NCBI GenBank assembly: GCA_020633335.1
Contig: JACKDU010000003.1
Location: forward strand, 558,001-622,000
Direction: 5' to 3'
Origin: Myxococcales bacterium
Lineage (GTDB): Bacteria > Myxococcota_A > Polyangia > Nannocystales > Nannocystaceae
DNA: 64,000 bases
Position 1 is the first letter of the stretch. Every line of letters starts with the position of its first letter. This document shows, piece after piece, positions 31,214-44,449 of this stretch. The notes under the pieces were generated by a model. That model saw only the letters and a program-made list of their open reading frames with translations, searched no databases and was not told where the DNA came from. A program made the translations under genes and the position numbers.

Positions 31214-31950
31214 CGCGATCACCGGAAGCGCGCGTGCGCCTGCTCGACGAGGGCGCGGCCGTCGAGGCCCTCGGCGGGCCTGCGTCGGCGATCGCCGCCC
31301 TCGGCGAGCACCTGACGGCGGAGCGCCGGGCGCGGCTCGACGCCGTCCTGGGCGCCCGCCTCGCCTCGCTCACGATCGCCGTCGAGGGGCTCCACGATCC
31401 CGGCAACCTCGCGGCGATCGTCCGCAGCGCCGAGGCGGCCGGCCTCCGGCGGCTCCATGCGGTCGGCGGAGAGGCGCAGCGCCGGGGGCGCAAGGCCGCG
31501 CGTGGGGCCGCGCCCTGGATCGAGGTGCGCGAGCACGCGACGATCACCGATCTCGTCGCGGAGCTCCGCTCCCGGGGAATGCGGATCGCCGCCGCGTGCG
31601 TCGATGGGGCGATGACCCGCCCGCTCGCCGAGGTCCCGGTCGATCGGCCGCTCTGCCTCCTCTTCGGCAGCGAGCAGCAGGGGCTGAGCCGCGAGGCGCG
31701 GGCGGCCGCCGATCTCGACTTCCGGATCCCGATGCACGGGATGGTCGAGAGCCTCAACGTCTCGGTCGCCGCCGCGATCGCGCTCTTCGAGCTCAGCGCC
31801 CGACGACGGCGCCACCTCGGACGCGACGGCGATCTCGCCGACGACGAGCGCACGCGCCTCCGCGCTTGCTGGTACGCTCGCTCCGTCGACCCGCGCCTCG
31901 TCGCCGGCCTCGCGGCCCGCCGACGCCCCGCCGACCCTGACCCCGCCTGA
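31207..31950 (+). CDS. trmH: tRNA (guanosine-18-2'-O)-methyltransferase TrmH
   Basis: A SPOUT-class RNA methyltransferase that uses S-adenosylmethionine to methylate the ribose of tRNA position 18. The three family motifs are present: GNLAAIVRSAEAAGL (about 62-76), LLFGSEQQGLSREA (about 153-166), and IPMHGMVESLNVSVAAAI (about 176-193), which is particularly close to TrmH. The 247-residue length fits. The C-terminal arginine-rich extension (RLRACWYARSVDP) is typical of longer TrmH proteins. RlmB or another SpoU relative is less likely because no N-terminal substrate-binding domain exists. It is embedded in the cell-wall operon, overlapping the barrel gene and preceding PBP1A by 2 nt. Confidence 0.9.
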   Translation: MVARSPEARVRLLDEGAAVEALGGPASAIAALGEHLTAERRARLDAVLGARLASLTIAVEGLHDPGNLAAIVRSAEAAGLRRLHAVGGEAQRRGRKAARGAAPWIEVREHATITDLVAELRSRGMRIAAACVDGAMTRPLAEVPVDRPLCLLFGSEQQGLSREARAAADLDFRIPMHGMVESLNVSVAAAIALFELSARRRRHLGRDGDLADDERTRLRACWYARSVDPRLVAGLAARRRPADPDPA

Positions 31951-31952
31951 CG

Positions 31953-34418
<2,466 letters not shown>

Positions 34419-34569
34419 CGCCGGGCACGTCGATCGGCCACGGCTGCGCTCGACGCCGCCGGGATCGTCGGCGAGCCCGCGCGGTGTGGCGGTGATCCTC
34501 GTCAGCCCGCCGAGGACGGCCCATCTTTGGCGCACCAGCGTCGGGCGGCGGTGCTAGGCTAGGGTGCCT

Positions 34570-35208
34570 ATGGCCCGAGAGAAGGTCGTCGACCTCGTCG
34601 TTCGGCAGGGGTCGGTCGAGGTCGTCCGGCGCGCGGGGGAGCGGAGGGGCGACGCGGAGCCGAGCCGGCGGCCAGCCTCGGATCTCCGCCTCTGGGCCGA
34701 GCGCGCGCCCTTCCCCTGGCAGGCGATGGTCGGCGGCGGGCTCGCGATGGTCGCGCTCGGCGTCGTGACCGCGATCCTGACGACCTGGGGCTTCTTCGGC
34801 ACGGCCTTCCTCTCGAGCCTCCTCACCATGGGCGGAGGGTTGGTCTTCCTCGGCCTCTACAAGCGGCGGGCGCTCCTGCGGGCCGCTCCGCCGGAGCCTC
34901 GCGCCCTGAGCGCATCCGAGCACGCGCTCCTCAGGGAGCGGAGCAGGCGCATTCGGACCCTCATCGAGGAGGCGGGCCGGCCACGAACCTTTGAGGACCT
35001 CCAGGCGGCGACGCGCTGGACGCGGGACGCCGTCCTCGACACCCTCCTCTTCATGAAGGAGCGGGGCGAGCTCAGCGAGGACGTCGACCTCGACACCGGT
35101 GAGTGGGTCTACGCGCCGGCCGAGCCCGAGGTCGTGCCGGCCCCGCCTCGATCGCTTATGCTGGACGAGCGGCGGGCCCTCTCCGAGCGGACGGAGACTG
35201 AAGGATGA
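34570..35208 (+). CDS. Two-helix membrane protein with winged-helix-like C-terminus
   Basis: A 212-residue protein. Two transmembrane helices (about 53-72 and 78-95) are followed by a Glu/Arg-rich helical region and a sequence (about 130-175, TFEDLQAATRWTRDAVLDTL) with the rhythm of a winged-helix domain. Function is unknown. TAGGCT (34555-34560) ends nine bases before the ATG. Its stop overlaps the start of the TM2-SHOCT gene (ATGA), so both are coupled. Confidence 0.65.
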   Translation: MAREKVVDLVVRQGSVEVVRRAGERRGDAEPSRRPASDLRLWAERAPFPWQAMVGGGLAMVALGVVTAILTTWGFFGTAFLSSLLTMGGGLVFLGLYKRRALLRAAPPEPRALSASEHALLRERSRRIRTLIEEAGRPRTFEDLQAATRWTRDAVLDTLLFMKERGELSEDVDLDTGEWVYAPAEPEVVPAPPRSLMLDERRALSERTETEG

Positions 35209-35747
35209 AGGACAAGAACGTAGCGGCGATCCTCGCTTTCTTCTTCGGCGGCGTCGGTGCGCACAAGTTCTACCTCGGCCAGATCGGCTCCGGGGTCCTC
35301 TACCTCGTCTTCTGCTGGACCTTCATCCCGTCGCTGATCGCCTTCATCGAGTTCATCATCCTGGCGGTGATGGACCGCGACGAGTTCAACCGCCGCTACA
35401 ACGGTGCGAACATGCTCGGCGGGGGGTCGCCGGTGGTCGTCAACATGCTCCCGCCCTCGCCCTACTACTCGCAGCAGCCGCCGCCGGGCTACGGCTACGG
35501 CCAACCGCCGCCGGGATACGGCTACGGGCAGCCGGGCTACCCGCCGCCGGGCTACGGGCAGCCGCCTGGCTACGGGCAGCAGCAGCCGGGCTACCCGCAG
35601 CAGCCGGGCTACGGGCAGCAGCCGCAGCCGGGGCAGCAGGTCGACGTCGTCGCCAAGCTCGAGAAGCTCAACGAGCTGCGGATCGCCGGGCTCCTCACCG
35701 AGGACGAGTTCGCCGCCCAGAAGGCGCGGATCCTCGAGTCGCTCTGA
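35205..35747 (+). CDS. TM2-SHOCT protein with PGYGQ repeats
   Basis: A 180-residue membrane protein with three parts. A TM2 domain (about 1-66) has KNVAAILAFFFGGVGAHKFY, two transmembrane helices and a conserved DRDEFNRRYN end. A Pro/Gly/Tyr/Gln-rich repeat region (about 85-145) is made of PGYGQ and PPPGYG units. The last 35 residues (VAKLEKLNELRIAGLLTEDE and after) are a SHOCT domain, which often mediates oligomerisation. Likely inner-membrane; the repeat region is probably disordered. Overlaps the preceding gene by four bases. Confidence 0.85.
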   Translation: MKDKNVAAILAFFFGGVGAHKFYLGQIGSGVLYLVFCWTFIPSLIAFIEFIILAVMDRDEFNRRYNGANMLGGGSPVVVNMLPPSPYYSQQPPPGYGYGQPPPGYGYGQPGYPPPGYGQPPGYGQQQPGYPQQPGYGQQPQPGQQVDVVAKLEKLNELRIAGLLTEDEFAAQKARILESL

Positions 35748-35785
35748 GCGTTCATCGGCCGCGCGCGGGGAGAGGGGCGCGATCG

Positions 35786-36379
35786 ATGATCACCACGATC
35801 CTCTACATCGTCTTCGCGACGATCGTCGCAATCTCGATGCGGCGGCCGCTCCGGGCGCTGGTCGACGCCCGCCGCCAGAGCGTGGACCTCCGCAAGGCGC
35901 TCGCCGCCGCCGAGGAGGATCCCTCCGAGCCCTTCGCCCACCTGAGCCCTGGCCTCGCGCGCCTCGCCCAGGACACCCAGGTGCTCCGCAACGTCCTCGA
36001 GGAGCCGCTCCAGGCCGCGCGCGCGTGGTCGCGTGCCGATGACAGCCCGCTCCTCAACAAGGTCGATCTCGGCGACGGCTCCGACCTCGATCGCTGCGAC
36101 GACTTCGACATCGCCCTGGTCAACGCCCGCCAGGCGATCTGGGAGTGGGTGAGCTCGGTCGCCGCGCTCTCCGATCACGATCGGGCGACCCTCGAGGAGC
36201 TCGGCCTCTCCGATCGCCCGGCCCGCGAGCTCCTGGCGGAGCGCGACGCGTTCCGCCGGCTCAGCCGCGCGCCCAAGCGGGAGCTCGCGCGCGTCGAGGC
36301 CCAGCTCCGGCCGCTCCTCTCGGCCCTCGACTTCTTCGAGGCCGGGCTCCTGCGGCAGCGGGCGACGTTCTACCGCTAG
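35786..36379 (+). CDS. Single-pass membrane protein, unknown function
   Basis: A 197-residue protein with one N-terminal hydrophobic helix (about 3-17) and a helical charged body rich in Leu, Ala, Asp and Arg. The start at 35786 is chosen because GGGGAGAGGGG lies shortly before it. No domain is recognised. Its TAG stop overlaps the stop of the convergent barrel gene in the shared palindrome CTAG at 36376-36379. Confidence 0.65.
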   Translation: MITTILYIVFATIVAISMRRPLRALVDARRQSVDLRKALAAAEEDPSEPFAHLSPGLARLAQDTQVLRNVLEEPLQAARAWSRADDSPLLNKVDLGDGSDLDRCDDFDIALVNARQAIWEWVSSVAALSDHDRATLEELGLSDRPARELLAERDAFRRLSRAPKRELARVEAQLRPLLSALDFFEAGLLRQRATFYR

Positions 36380-37296
36380 CCGACGTAGTAGGAGAGGCCG
36401 AAGAGGAGGACGCTGGTGAAGGGGAGGTCGCCCGAGAAGGAGCCGACCAGCGCCTGATAGCCGACGGTCGCGCCGATCCCGTGGAAGAAGCGCCGCTGCC
36501 GGGCGGGGTTGCCGAGGAGGCCCATGTTGAGCTGGAGGCGGGGGCCGTGCGGGGTGATCGAGAAGGGATCGACGTTGACCGGATCCCGCGAGCGCCCGGG
36601 CGCGTAGTAGAAGTCGTAGCCGACCCGGAGGTCGAGGTAGCCGCGCTGGAGGAGCGCGAGGCGGCCGAGGTCGACCGAGGGCCCCGCGCCGATCATCACC
36701 GGCGTCCACACGCTGCCGTCCTCGCGGAGCTTGAGCTCGCCGAAGTTGGCGTGGAGGGAGAGGGCGTAGCCCATCGTGTTCCACGACTGGCCGATGTCCG
36801 CGCTCACCCCGAAGAAGCGCCCGGAGAGGTGGTGGTCATTGCTCCCGAGGATCGTGTAGGTGGTCCGAAGGACAGCGTTGAAGCGCCCGGGGTTGTTCGG
36901 CGGCCGGTAGAGGTTCTGGAAATAGGCGGCCTGCGCCTCGCGCTGGCTATCGCTGAGGTCGCCGTCGTCGAGCGAGGGTGGCGGCGGGCGGAACTCGGCG
37001 GGGGGCGTCTCTTCGGCCTCAGAGGGGCCCAGGAGCCCCCCTGAGGCGGTGGGGGCTGGAGGCGACGGCTCGTCGGTCGACGGCGCGGTCAGGTCCGGGG
37101 TCGCGGTCGTGGTCGTCTCCGTCGCGCTCGCGGTGGTCGGCGTAGACGTCGTCACCGTCGCGCTCGTCTCGCCGGCGCTTGCGGTCGGCTCCGCCGGCGC
37201 GCCTGCAGCGGTCGCCGGGAGGAGGAGCGCGAGCCCCACGAGAGCGACGGCGACGTTGTTCTTCGGCGACCTGAGCGGCGGATCTTGGTTGGACAT
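36376..37296 (-). CDS. Exported beta-barrel-like protein with Thr-rich linker
   Basis: A 306-residue protein with a signal peptide (residues about 12-34), then a low-complexity Thr/Ala/Ser/Pro region (about 35-90) and a beta-rich C-terminal domain of about 195 residues that ends FGLSYYVG, as in outer-membrane barrels. The ATG at 37296 is chosen as the first with a signal peptide. The region upstream to 37458 is shared with the divergent Pal-like gene. No family is recognised. Confidence 0.65.
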   Translation of the reverse strand: MSNQDPPLRSPKNNVAVALVGLALLLPATAAGAPAEPTASAGETSATVTTSTPTTASATETTTTATPDLTAPSTDEPSPPAPTASGGLLGPSEAEETPPAEFRPPPPSLDDGDLSDSQREAQAAYFQNLYRPPNNPGRFNAVLRTTYTILGSNDHHLSGRFFGVSADIGQSWNTMGYALSLHANFGELKLREDGSVWTPVMIGAGPSVDLGRLALLQRGYLDLRVGYDFYYAPGRSRDPVNVDPFSITPHGPRLQLNMGLLGNPARQRRFFHGIGATVGYQALVGSFSGDLPFTSVLLFGLSYYVG

Positions 37297-37372
37297 GGGC
37301 GACTCACGGCGCCCCTCGTGGGGCGAGGGAGCGACACCTATTTGCCGCAAGTCGGAGCCAATCGCCAGCACC

Positions 37373-37401
37373 TTGACCAATTCGCCGATCTCTCCAATGA
37401 T
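37373..37401 (+). promoter_or_regulatory. Sigma-70-type promoter of Pal-like gene
   Basis: TTGACC (37373-37378), a 17-nt spacer and AATGAT (37396-37401). It is one of the clearest promoters in the window. Transcription would begin near 37408 and leave a leader of about 50 nt before the ATG at 37459. Confidence 0.6.
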
Positions 37402-37458
37402 CCCCACGAACCTGCGCGCGGCTGGTCCTCGGGACCGCCGCCACCCACGGAGCATCGA

Positions 37459-38094
37459 ATGAGCAAGCGTACCCCCTCCGGCCGCCGGCCGCTGAGGCCC
37501 CTCGCCGCCGTCCTCGCGGTGACCAGCCTCGCGCCGCTCGCAGCCTGCGCCCCCACCGTTTTTGCGGACAATTCTGCGATGACGATCATCGGCGACCCGC
37601 CGCCGCCGCCGCCCAAGCCCGAGGTGGTCGAGAAGCCGAAGCGGGTCGAGGTCACTGACGACGCGGTCGTGATCAACGAGAAGATCGAATTCGAGCAGGA
37701 CAAGGCGGTGATCCGCGAGGTCTCCTTCGATCTCCTCCGCGAGGTCGCCGAGACGATCCTCGAGCACAAGCACATCAAGAAGGTGTCGATCGAGGGCCAC
37801 GCCTCGTCCGAGGGCGATGACAACTACAACATGAAGCTCTCCGATCGCCGGGCGAAGGCGGTGATGCAGCACCTGATCGAGAAGGGGGGCGTCCCCAAGG
37901 AGATGCTGGTCGCCAAGGGCTTCGGCGAGACCCGACCGATCGCCAGCAACGACACCGAGGAGGGCCGCGAGGACAACCGCCGGGTCGAGTTCATCATCAT
38001 CGAGCAGGACGTCACCCAGAAGAAGGTCGAGGTCGATCCCGAGACCGGTGAGCAGAAGGTGATCGAGACCCAGACCAAGACGGTCACGAAGTGA
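37459..38094 (+). CDS. OmpA/Pal-like peptidoglycan-binding lipoprotein
   Basis: A 211-residue outer-membrane lipoprotein with lipobox PLAAC (Cys 30). A proline run (PPPPPP, about 47-52) bridges to an OmpA-family domain (about 65-180). That domain has the signature GHASSEGDD-YNMKLSDRRA, then GFGETRPIASNDTEEGREDN and RRVEFII. This fold binds diaminopimelate in peptidoglycan and tethers the outer membrane. A 28-residue charged C-terminal tail extends past the domain. GGAG precedes the ATG. It precedes the AgmX-like lipoprotein by 14 nt and is likely co-transcribed. Confidence 0.9.
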   Translation: MSKRTPSGRRPLRPLAAVLAVTSLAPLAACAPTVFADNSAMTIIGDPPPPPPKPEVVEKPKRVEVTDDAVVINEKIEFEQDKAVIREVSFDLLREVAETILEHKHIKKVSIEGHASSEGDDNYNMKLSDRRAKAVMQHLIEKGGVPKEMLVAKGFGETRPIASNDTEEGREDNRRVEFIIIEQDVTQKKVEVDPETGEQKVIETQTKTVTK

Positions 38095-38108
38095 GGGGGG
38101 ACCTGACC

Positions 38109-38501
38109 ATGCGCAACATCATCCTCTACACGGCGTTCGTCGCCGCCTCCTCCGTCCTCCCCGGCTGCTCCTGCGTCGCCCGCAACGCCGACACCTACCG
38201 CGCGGACACCCGCTCGCTGGTCGAGACCCGCAACGACGCGATCAAGCGGTGCTACGACGTCGCCCTGACGACCGATCCGAACCTCAGCGGCGACGTGGTC
38301 GTGAACTTCGTCGTCGAGAAGAAGACCGGGAAGATCATGAAGACCGCGATCGATACCGGCAAGACGACGGCGCCGGAGTCGCTCGGGACCTGCATCGTCG
38401 AGGCGATCGACGGCCTCACGCTCGATCCGGTCGATCAGCGCGAGGGGCAGGCGACCTTCCGCTGGACCTTCAAGGCCAACCCGCCGGTGCCGGCGGCCTA
38501 G
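38109..38501 (+). CDS. AgmX/PglI C-terminal-domain lipoprotein
   Basis: A 130-residue lipoprotein with lipobox VLPGC (Cys 20). The mature domain (CYDVALTTDPNLSGDVVVNF ... GTCIVEA ... ATFRWTF) matches the TonB-C-like AgmX/PglI C-terminal domain common in myxobacteria, where it occurs in gliding and envelope proteins. ATG at 38109 is chosen because GGGGGG lies about nine bases before it. Cysteines inside the domain (RCYD and GTC) could pair. It is the second gene of the Pal-like transcript; a large inverted repeat follows its stop. Confidence 0.78.
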   Translation: MRNIILYTAFVAASSVLPGCSCVARNADTYRADTRSLVETRNDAIKRCYDVALTTDPNLSGDVVVNFVVEKKTGKIMKTAIDTGKTTAPESLGTCIVEAIDGLTLDPVDQREGQATFRWTFKANPPVPAA

Positions 38502-38523
38502 GCTGACGCTCGCAAGGCGATCG

Positions 38524-38612
38524 AGGCGGTCGTCCCGACGGGGCGGCCGCTTCGTTCGTTCTCGCGCTGCATTCGCGACGAGGCGGCCGCCCCCGCGCGG
38601 GGACGACCGCCT
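38524..38612. repeat. Long two-tier inverted repeat between convergent genes
   Basis: AGGCGGTCGTCCC (38524-38536) pairs perfectly with GGGACGACCGCCT (38600-38612). Inside it, GGGGCGGCCGC (38540-38550) pairs perfectly with GCGGCCGCCCC (38583-38593). A further small TCGCG/CGCGA helix (38562-38566 with 38574-38578) closes the apex. It fills most of the gap between the convergent AgmX-like and cystathionine gamma-lyase genes. It may serve as a bidirectional terminator or a cruciform; no T-run was seen. Confidence 0.75.
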
Positions 38613-38630
38613 GCGCGCGAGCTGGTCGGC

Positions 38631-39815
38631 CTAGACCGTCGCCAGCGCCTGCTCGAGGTCGGCGACGAGGTCGTCGATGTGCTCGACGCCGACGCTGAGG
38701 CGGATGAAGCCGTCGGCGATCCCGAGGCGCTCGCGGTTCTCCTTGGGCACCGATGCGTGGGTCATGATCGCCGGGTGCTCGATCAGGCTCTCGACCCCGC
38801 CGAGGCTCTCGGCGAGGGTGAGCACCCGGACCGCCTTGAGGAAGCGGCGGGCCGCGTCGAGGTCGCCGCGGAGGTAGAACGAGATCATCCCGCCGAAGCC
38901 GCTCATCTGCCGGCAGGCGAGCTCGTGCTGCGGGTGGCTCTGTAGGCCCGGGTAGATCACCCGCTCGATCTTCGGGTGCGCCTCGAGGAAGGCGGCGATC
39001 TTGCGGGCGTTGGACTCGTGCCGCTCCATCCGCAGCGCCAGGGTCTTGAGGCCGCGGAGGGTGAGAAAGCAGTCCTGCGGCCCCGGGACCGCGCCGCACG
39101 AGTTCTGAAGGAACGCGAGGCGCTCGTAGAGGGCGGGCGCGCGGGTGACCAGGGCGCCGCCGACGACGTCGGAGTGGCCGCCGATGTACTTGGTGGTGCT
39201 GTGCATCACCAGGTCGGCGCCGAGGTCGAGCGGCCGCTGGAAGGCCGGCGACATGAAGGTGTTGTCGACGCAGAGGAGGACGCCGCGATCCTTGCAGATC
39301 GCCGCGATCGCCGCGATGTCGGCGATCTTGAGCATCGGGTTGGTCGGCGTCTCGAGCCAGCAGAGGCGGGTCTCGGGGCGGATCGCCGCCGCGACCTTGG
39401 CCGGATCGATCGGGTCGACGTAGGTGAACTCGTTGCCGCGGCGGCGCATCACCTTGTCGAAGAGGCGGAAGGTGCCGCCGTAGATGTCGTCGCCGGCGAC
39501 CACGTGATCGCCGGCGTCGAGGAGCTGGATCACCGTCGCCGTCGCCGCGCAGCCGGAGGCGAAGGCGAGGCCGTAGCGCCCGCCCTCGAGGCTGGCGATC
39601 GCCCGCTCGAGCGCGTAGCGGGTCGGGTTCTGGGTGCGGCTGTATTCGAAGCCGGTGTGCTCGCCCGGGCCCGCCTGGGCGTAGGTCGAGGTCTGGAAGA
39701 TCGGCGGCATCACGGCGCCGGTCACCGGCTCCGGGTGCTGGCCGCCGTGGATCGCCAGGGTGTCAAAGCGGGCGTCCGCGGGGACGTGGTCCTTGCTCTT
39801 GTCGTACTCGGCCAT
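38631..39815 (-). CDS. Cystathionine gamma-lyase/synthase family PLP enzyme
   Basis: A 394-residue pyridoxal-phosphate enzyme of the Cys/Met metabolism family. The PLP lysine is in HSTTKYIGGHSD (Lys 209), the phosphate-binding segment is SGCAATA (about 87-93), and YSRTQNPT with the active-site Tyr/Arg is at 58-65. It directly follows the CBS gene by 10 nt on the same strand, so a cystathionine gamma-lyase role (cystathionine to cysteine, 2-oxobutyrate and ammonia) in reverse transsulfuration is most likely. Cystathionine gamma-synthase cannot be excluded from sequence alone. Confidence 0.9.
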   Translation of the reverse strand: MAEYDKSKDHVPADARFDTLAIHGGQHPEPVTGAVMPPIFQTSTYAQAGPGEHTGFEYSRTQNPTRYALERAIASLEGGRYGLAFASGCAATATVIQLLDAGDHVVAGDDIYGGTFRLFDKVMRRRGNEFTYVDPIDPAKVAAAIRPETRLCWLETPTNPMLKIADIAAIAAICKDRGVLLCVDNTFMSPAFQRPLDLGADLVMHSTTKYIGGHSDVVGGALVTRAPALYERLAFLQNSCGAVPGPQDCFLTLRGLKTLALRMERHESNARKIAAFLEAHPKIERVIYPGLQSHPQHELACRQMSGFGGMISFYLRGDLDAARRFLKAVRVLTLAESLGGVESLIEHPAIMTHASVPKENRERLGIADGFIRLSVGVEHIDDLVADLEQALATV

Positions 39816-39825
39816 CGTCGGTCCC

Positions 39826-41211
39826 TCAGAGGTTCTCGGAGGCGAGGTAGTCGATCAGATCGATCTTGGTGAGGACCGCGAGGAGGCGGTCGTGCTCGGT
39901 CACCAGGACGACCTTGGCGTCGTTGAAGATGTTCTTGAGGAGCTGGAGGCGGGTGTGCGGCGAGACCGTCGCGTAGTCCGACGAGACCAGCTCGCGGACC
40001 GGCTGATCGAGGCCGCCCTCGTTCTGCACGAGGTAGTTGAGGAGGTCGATCTCCGAGAGGATCCCGGAGTGGCGCTGGTGCTCGTCGAGGACCGGGAGCT
40101 GCGAGATCCCGTGCTCCTTGAGGATGCCGATCGCCTGGCGGACGGTGGTCCGATCGTCGACCGTGATCACCCGCATCGGCTTGCGCTTGAGGAGGTGGGC
40201 GACGGTGCCGGTCGGGTCCTCGTCGAGGAAGCCGTTCGAGCGCATCCACTCGTCGTTGAAGACCTTCGAGAGGTACTTCTGGGCGCTGTCCGGGAGGAGG
40301 ACGAGGATCCGCTTGGGCTGCTTGAGGCTGCGGGCGTACTTGATCGCGCCCATCACCGCCGCCCCGCAGGAGCCGCCGCAGAAGATCCCCTCGCGGCGGA
40401 CGAGGTCGCGGGTCATCATGAAGCACTCGCGGTCGTCGACCTGGACGACGTCGTCGAGGATCGAGAGGTTCATGGTCGAGGGGAGGAAGTCCTCGCCGAT
40501 CCCCTCGACGTAGTAGGAGAAGGCCTTCGTGAGGCGGCCGGTCTTGATGTACTCGTAGTAGAGCGAGCCGATCGGATCGACGCCGACGATCTTGATGTCC
40601 TGGCGCCGCTCCTTGAAGTAGCGGCCGCACCCCGAGAGGGTGCCGCCGGTCCCCATGCCGCTGACGAAGGCGTCGAACTCCCCGCCGGTCTGCTCCCAGA
40701 TCTCGGGGGCGGTCGACACGTAGTGCGCCTCGGGGTTGGCCGGGTTGTGGTACTGGTTCGCGTAGAAGGCCGCGGGTGTCTCTTCGACCAGGCGGCGGGC
40801 GACCGAGTAGTAGGAGCGGGGATCCGAGGGCTCGACCGCGGTCGGGCAGATCACGACCTTGGCGCCGTAGGCCCGGAGCGCGTCGATCTTCTCCTGCGAC
40901 ATCTTGTCGGGCATCACGAAGATGCACTTGTAGCCGCGGGTCGCGGCGACCATCGCCAGGCCGGCGCCGGTGTTGCCGCTGGTCGCCTCGATGATCGTCC
41001 CGCCGGGCTGGAGCATCCCCCGGGCCTCGGCGTCGCGGATGATGTTGAGGCCGACCCGGTCCTTCATCGATCCGGCCGGGTTCATGTACTCGACCTTCAC
41101 GTAGATCTCGGAGTCGAGGTCCTCGACGACGTGGTTGAGCCGGACGATCGGCGTGTTGCCGATGGCGGCGGTGATGTCCGGGACGGAACCCTTCATCAGC
41201 GGCTTGATCAT
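39826..41211 (-). CDS. Cystathionine beta-synthase with CBS-domain pair
   Basis: Condenses serine and homocysteine to cystathionine with PLP. The 461-residue protein has the fold-type II catalytic core (about 8-325): NPAGSMKDR with PLP Lys 50, TSGNTGAGLA, GMGTGGTLSG for phosphate binding and GGSCGAAV. Two C-terminal CBS domains (about 340-395 and 400-455) can bind an adenosyl ligand and regulate activity. No heme-binding N-terminus as in animal enzymes is present. The ATG at 41211 is preceded closely by GAGAG. It is the first gene of the reverse transsulfuration pair; the usual cysteine synthase alternative lacks the CBS pair. Confidence 0.93.
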   Translation of the reverse strand: MIKPLMKGSVPDITAAIGNTPIVRLNHVVEDLDSEIYVKVEYMNPAGSMKDRVGLNIIRDAEARGMLQPGGTIIEATSGNTGAGLAMVAATRGYKCIFVMPDKMSQEKIDALRAYGAKVVICPTAVEPSDPRSYYSVARRLVEETPAAFYANQYHNPANPEAHYVSTAPEIWEQTGGEFDAFVSGMGTGGTLSGCGRYFKERRQDIKIVGVDPIGSLYYEYIKTGRLTKAFSYYVEGIGEDFLPSTMNLSILDDVVQVDDRECFMMTRDLVRREGIFCGGSCGAAVMGAIKYARSLKQPKRILVLLPDSAQKYLSKVFNDEWMRSNGFLDEDPTGTVAHLLKRKPMRVITVDDRTTVRQAIGILKEHGISQLPVLDEHQRHSGILSEIDLLNYLVQNEGGLDQPVRELVSSDYATVSPHTRLQLLKNIFNDAKVVLVTEHDRLLAVLTKIDLIDYLASENL

Positions 41212-41955
41212 GGCTTCTCTCGTGCGCGCCTCAGGCCAGCGCGGCGCCCATGCTAGGGGCTTTGCTTGGCGGCGGGAAGGGCCCCGGAGCCCCGTTTTCG
41301 CGGTCCGAAGAACCACCCCGCCGTGATCGTCAGCACAGGGAACCAGCGCACGCGATCGATGTCGAAGTGCATCAGGTGGGTCTTCATCCCGCCGACCCGG
41401 AGGCCGAGGTTGAGCGCCCCCCGATCGATCTTGGTGGTCAGGGAGAGTTCGCCAGCGACGACGTGGTTGTTCCAGAGGAGCGGCTGGCCGAGGCCGCCGA
41501 GGCCGTCGTCGGCGTTCGCGCGGGGCGGGAAGACGAGGATGTACGAGTAGCCGAAGGCGACCCCGAGGAGCTTGCCCTGGTAGCCCGCGTGGATCCCGGG
41601 CTGGAGGATCGCCGGCATCGCGTTGCGCGAGTTGCCGACGTTGGCCCCGAAGCCGAGGCTCGGGCGCAGCATCGCGTAGCGCAGGAATTGCAGCTGGTAC
41701 GCGAAGTCGAGGACGAGGGGGACGAAGTGGAAGCGCGTGCAGCGGGTCGCGTTGCTGTTGCAGGCCCGGGTCGCGCGCACGTAGTCCGTCATCAGGGCGA
41801 GGCGGAAGCGGTGGCGGCGCGGGAGCTCGCGGAGGCGGGGGTCTTCGAGGCCCTCCTCGGCGAGCTCGGCGGTGGTCACCCGCTTGCGTTCGGCGGCGCG
41901 CGCAGGGGAGGCGCTGGTGAGCGCGAGGAGGACGGCGAGGCCGGCGAGCGCCGAC

Positions 41956-44283
<2,328 letters not shown>

Positions 44284-44449
44284 CGGCGTCCGGTCTACGG
44301 GCTCCAAGTGTGCATTTTGCGGGCGGGACGCGACAAGCCCATCGTCGACCGCTCCGGTCTGCGTCTGCGGCGCATGCGCTCGAATTCACCCCCGCGGCGG
44401 GGAAGCCGGAGGGCCCGGCAGCGGCTGGATAGTGTTAGCCTAGCGGCCG

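Noticed and set aside
35480..35640. CRISPR-like or repeat array
   Set aside because: The repeating DNA is in frame and encodes PGYGQ units of a TM2-SHOCT protein; there are no spacers of constant length.
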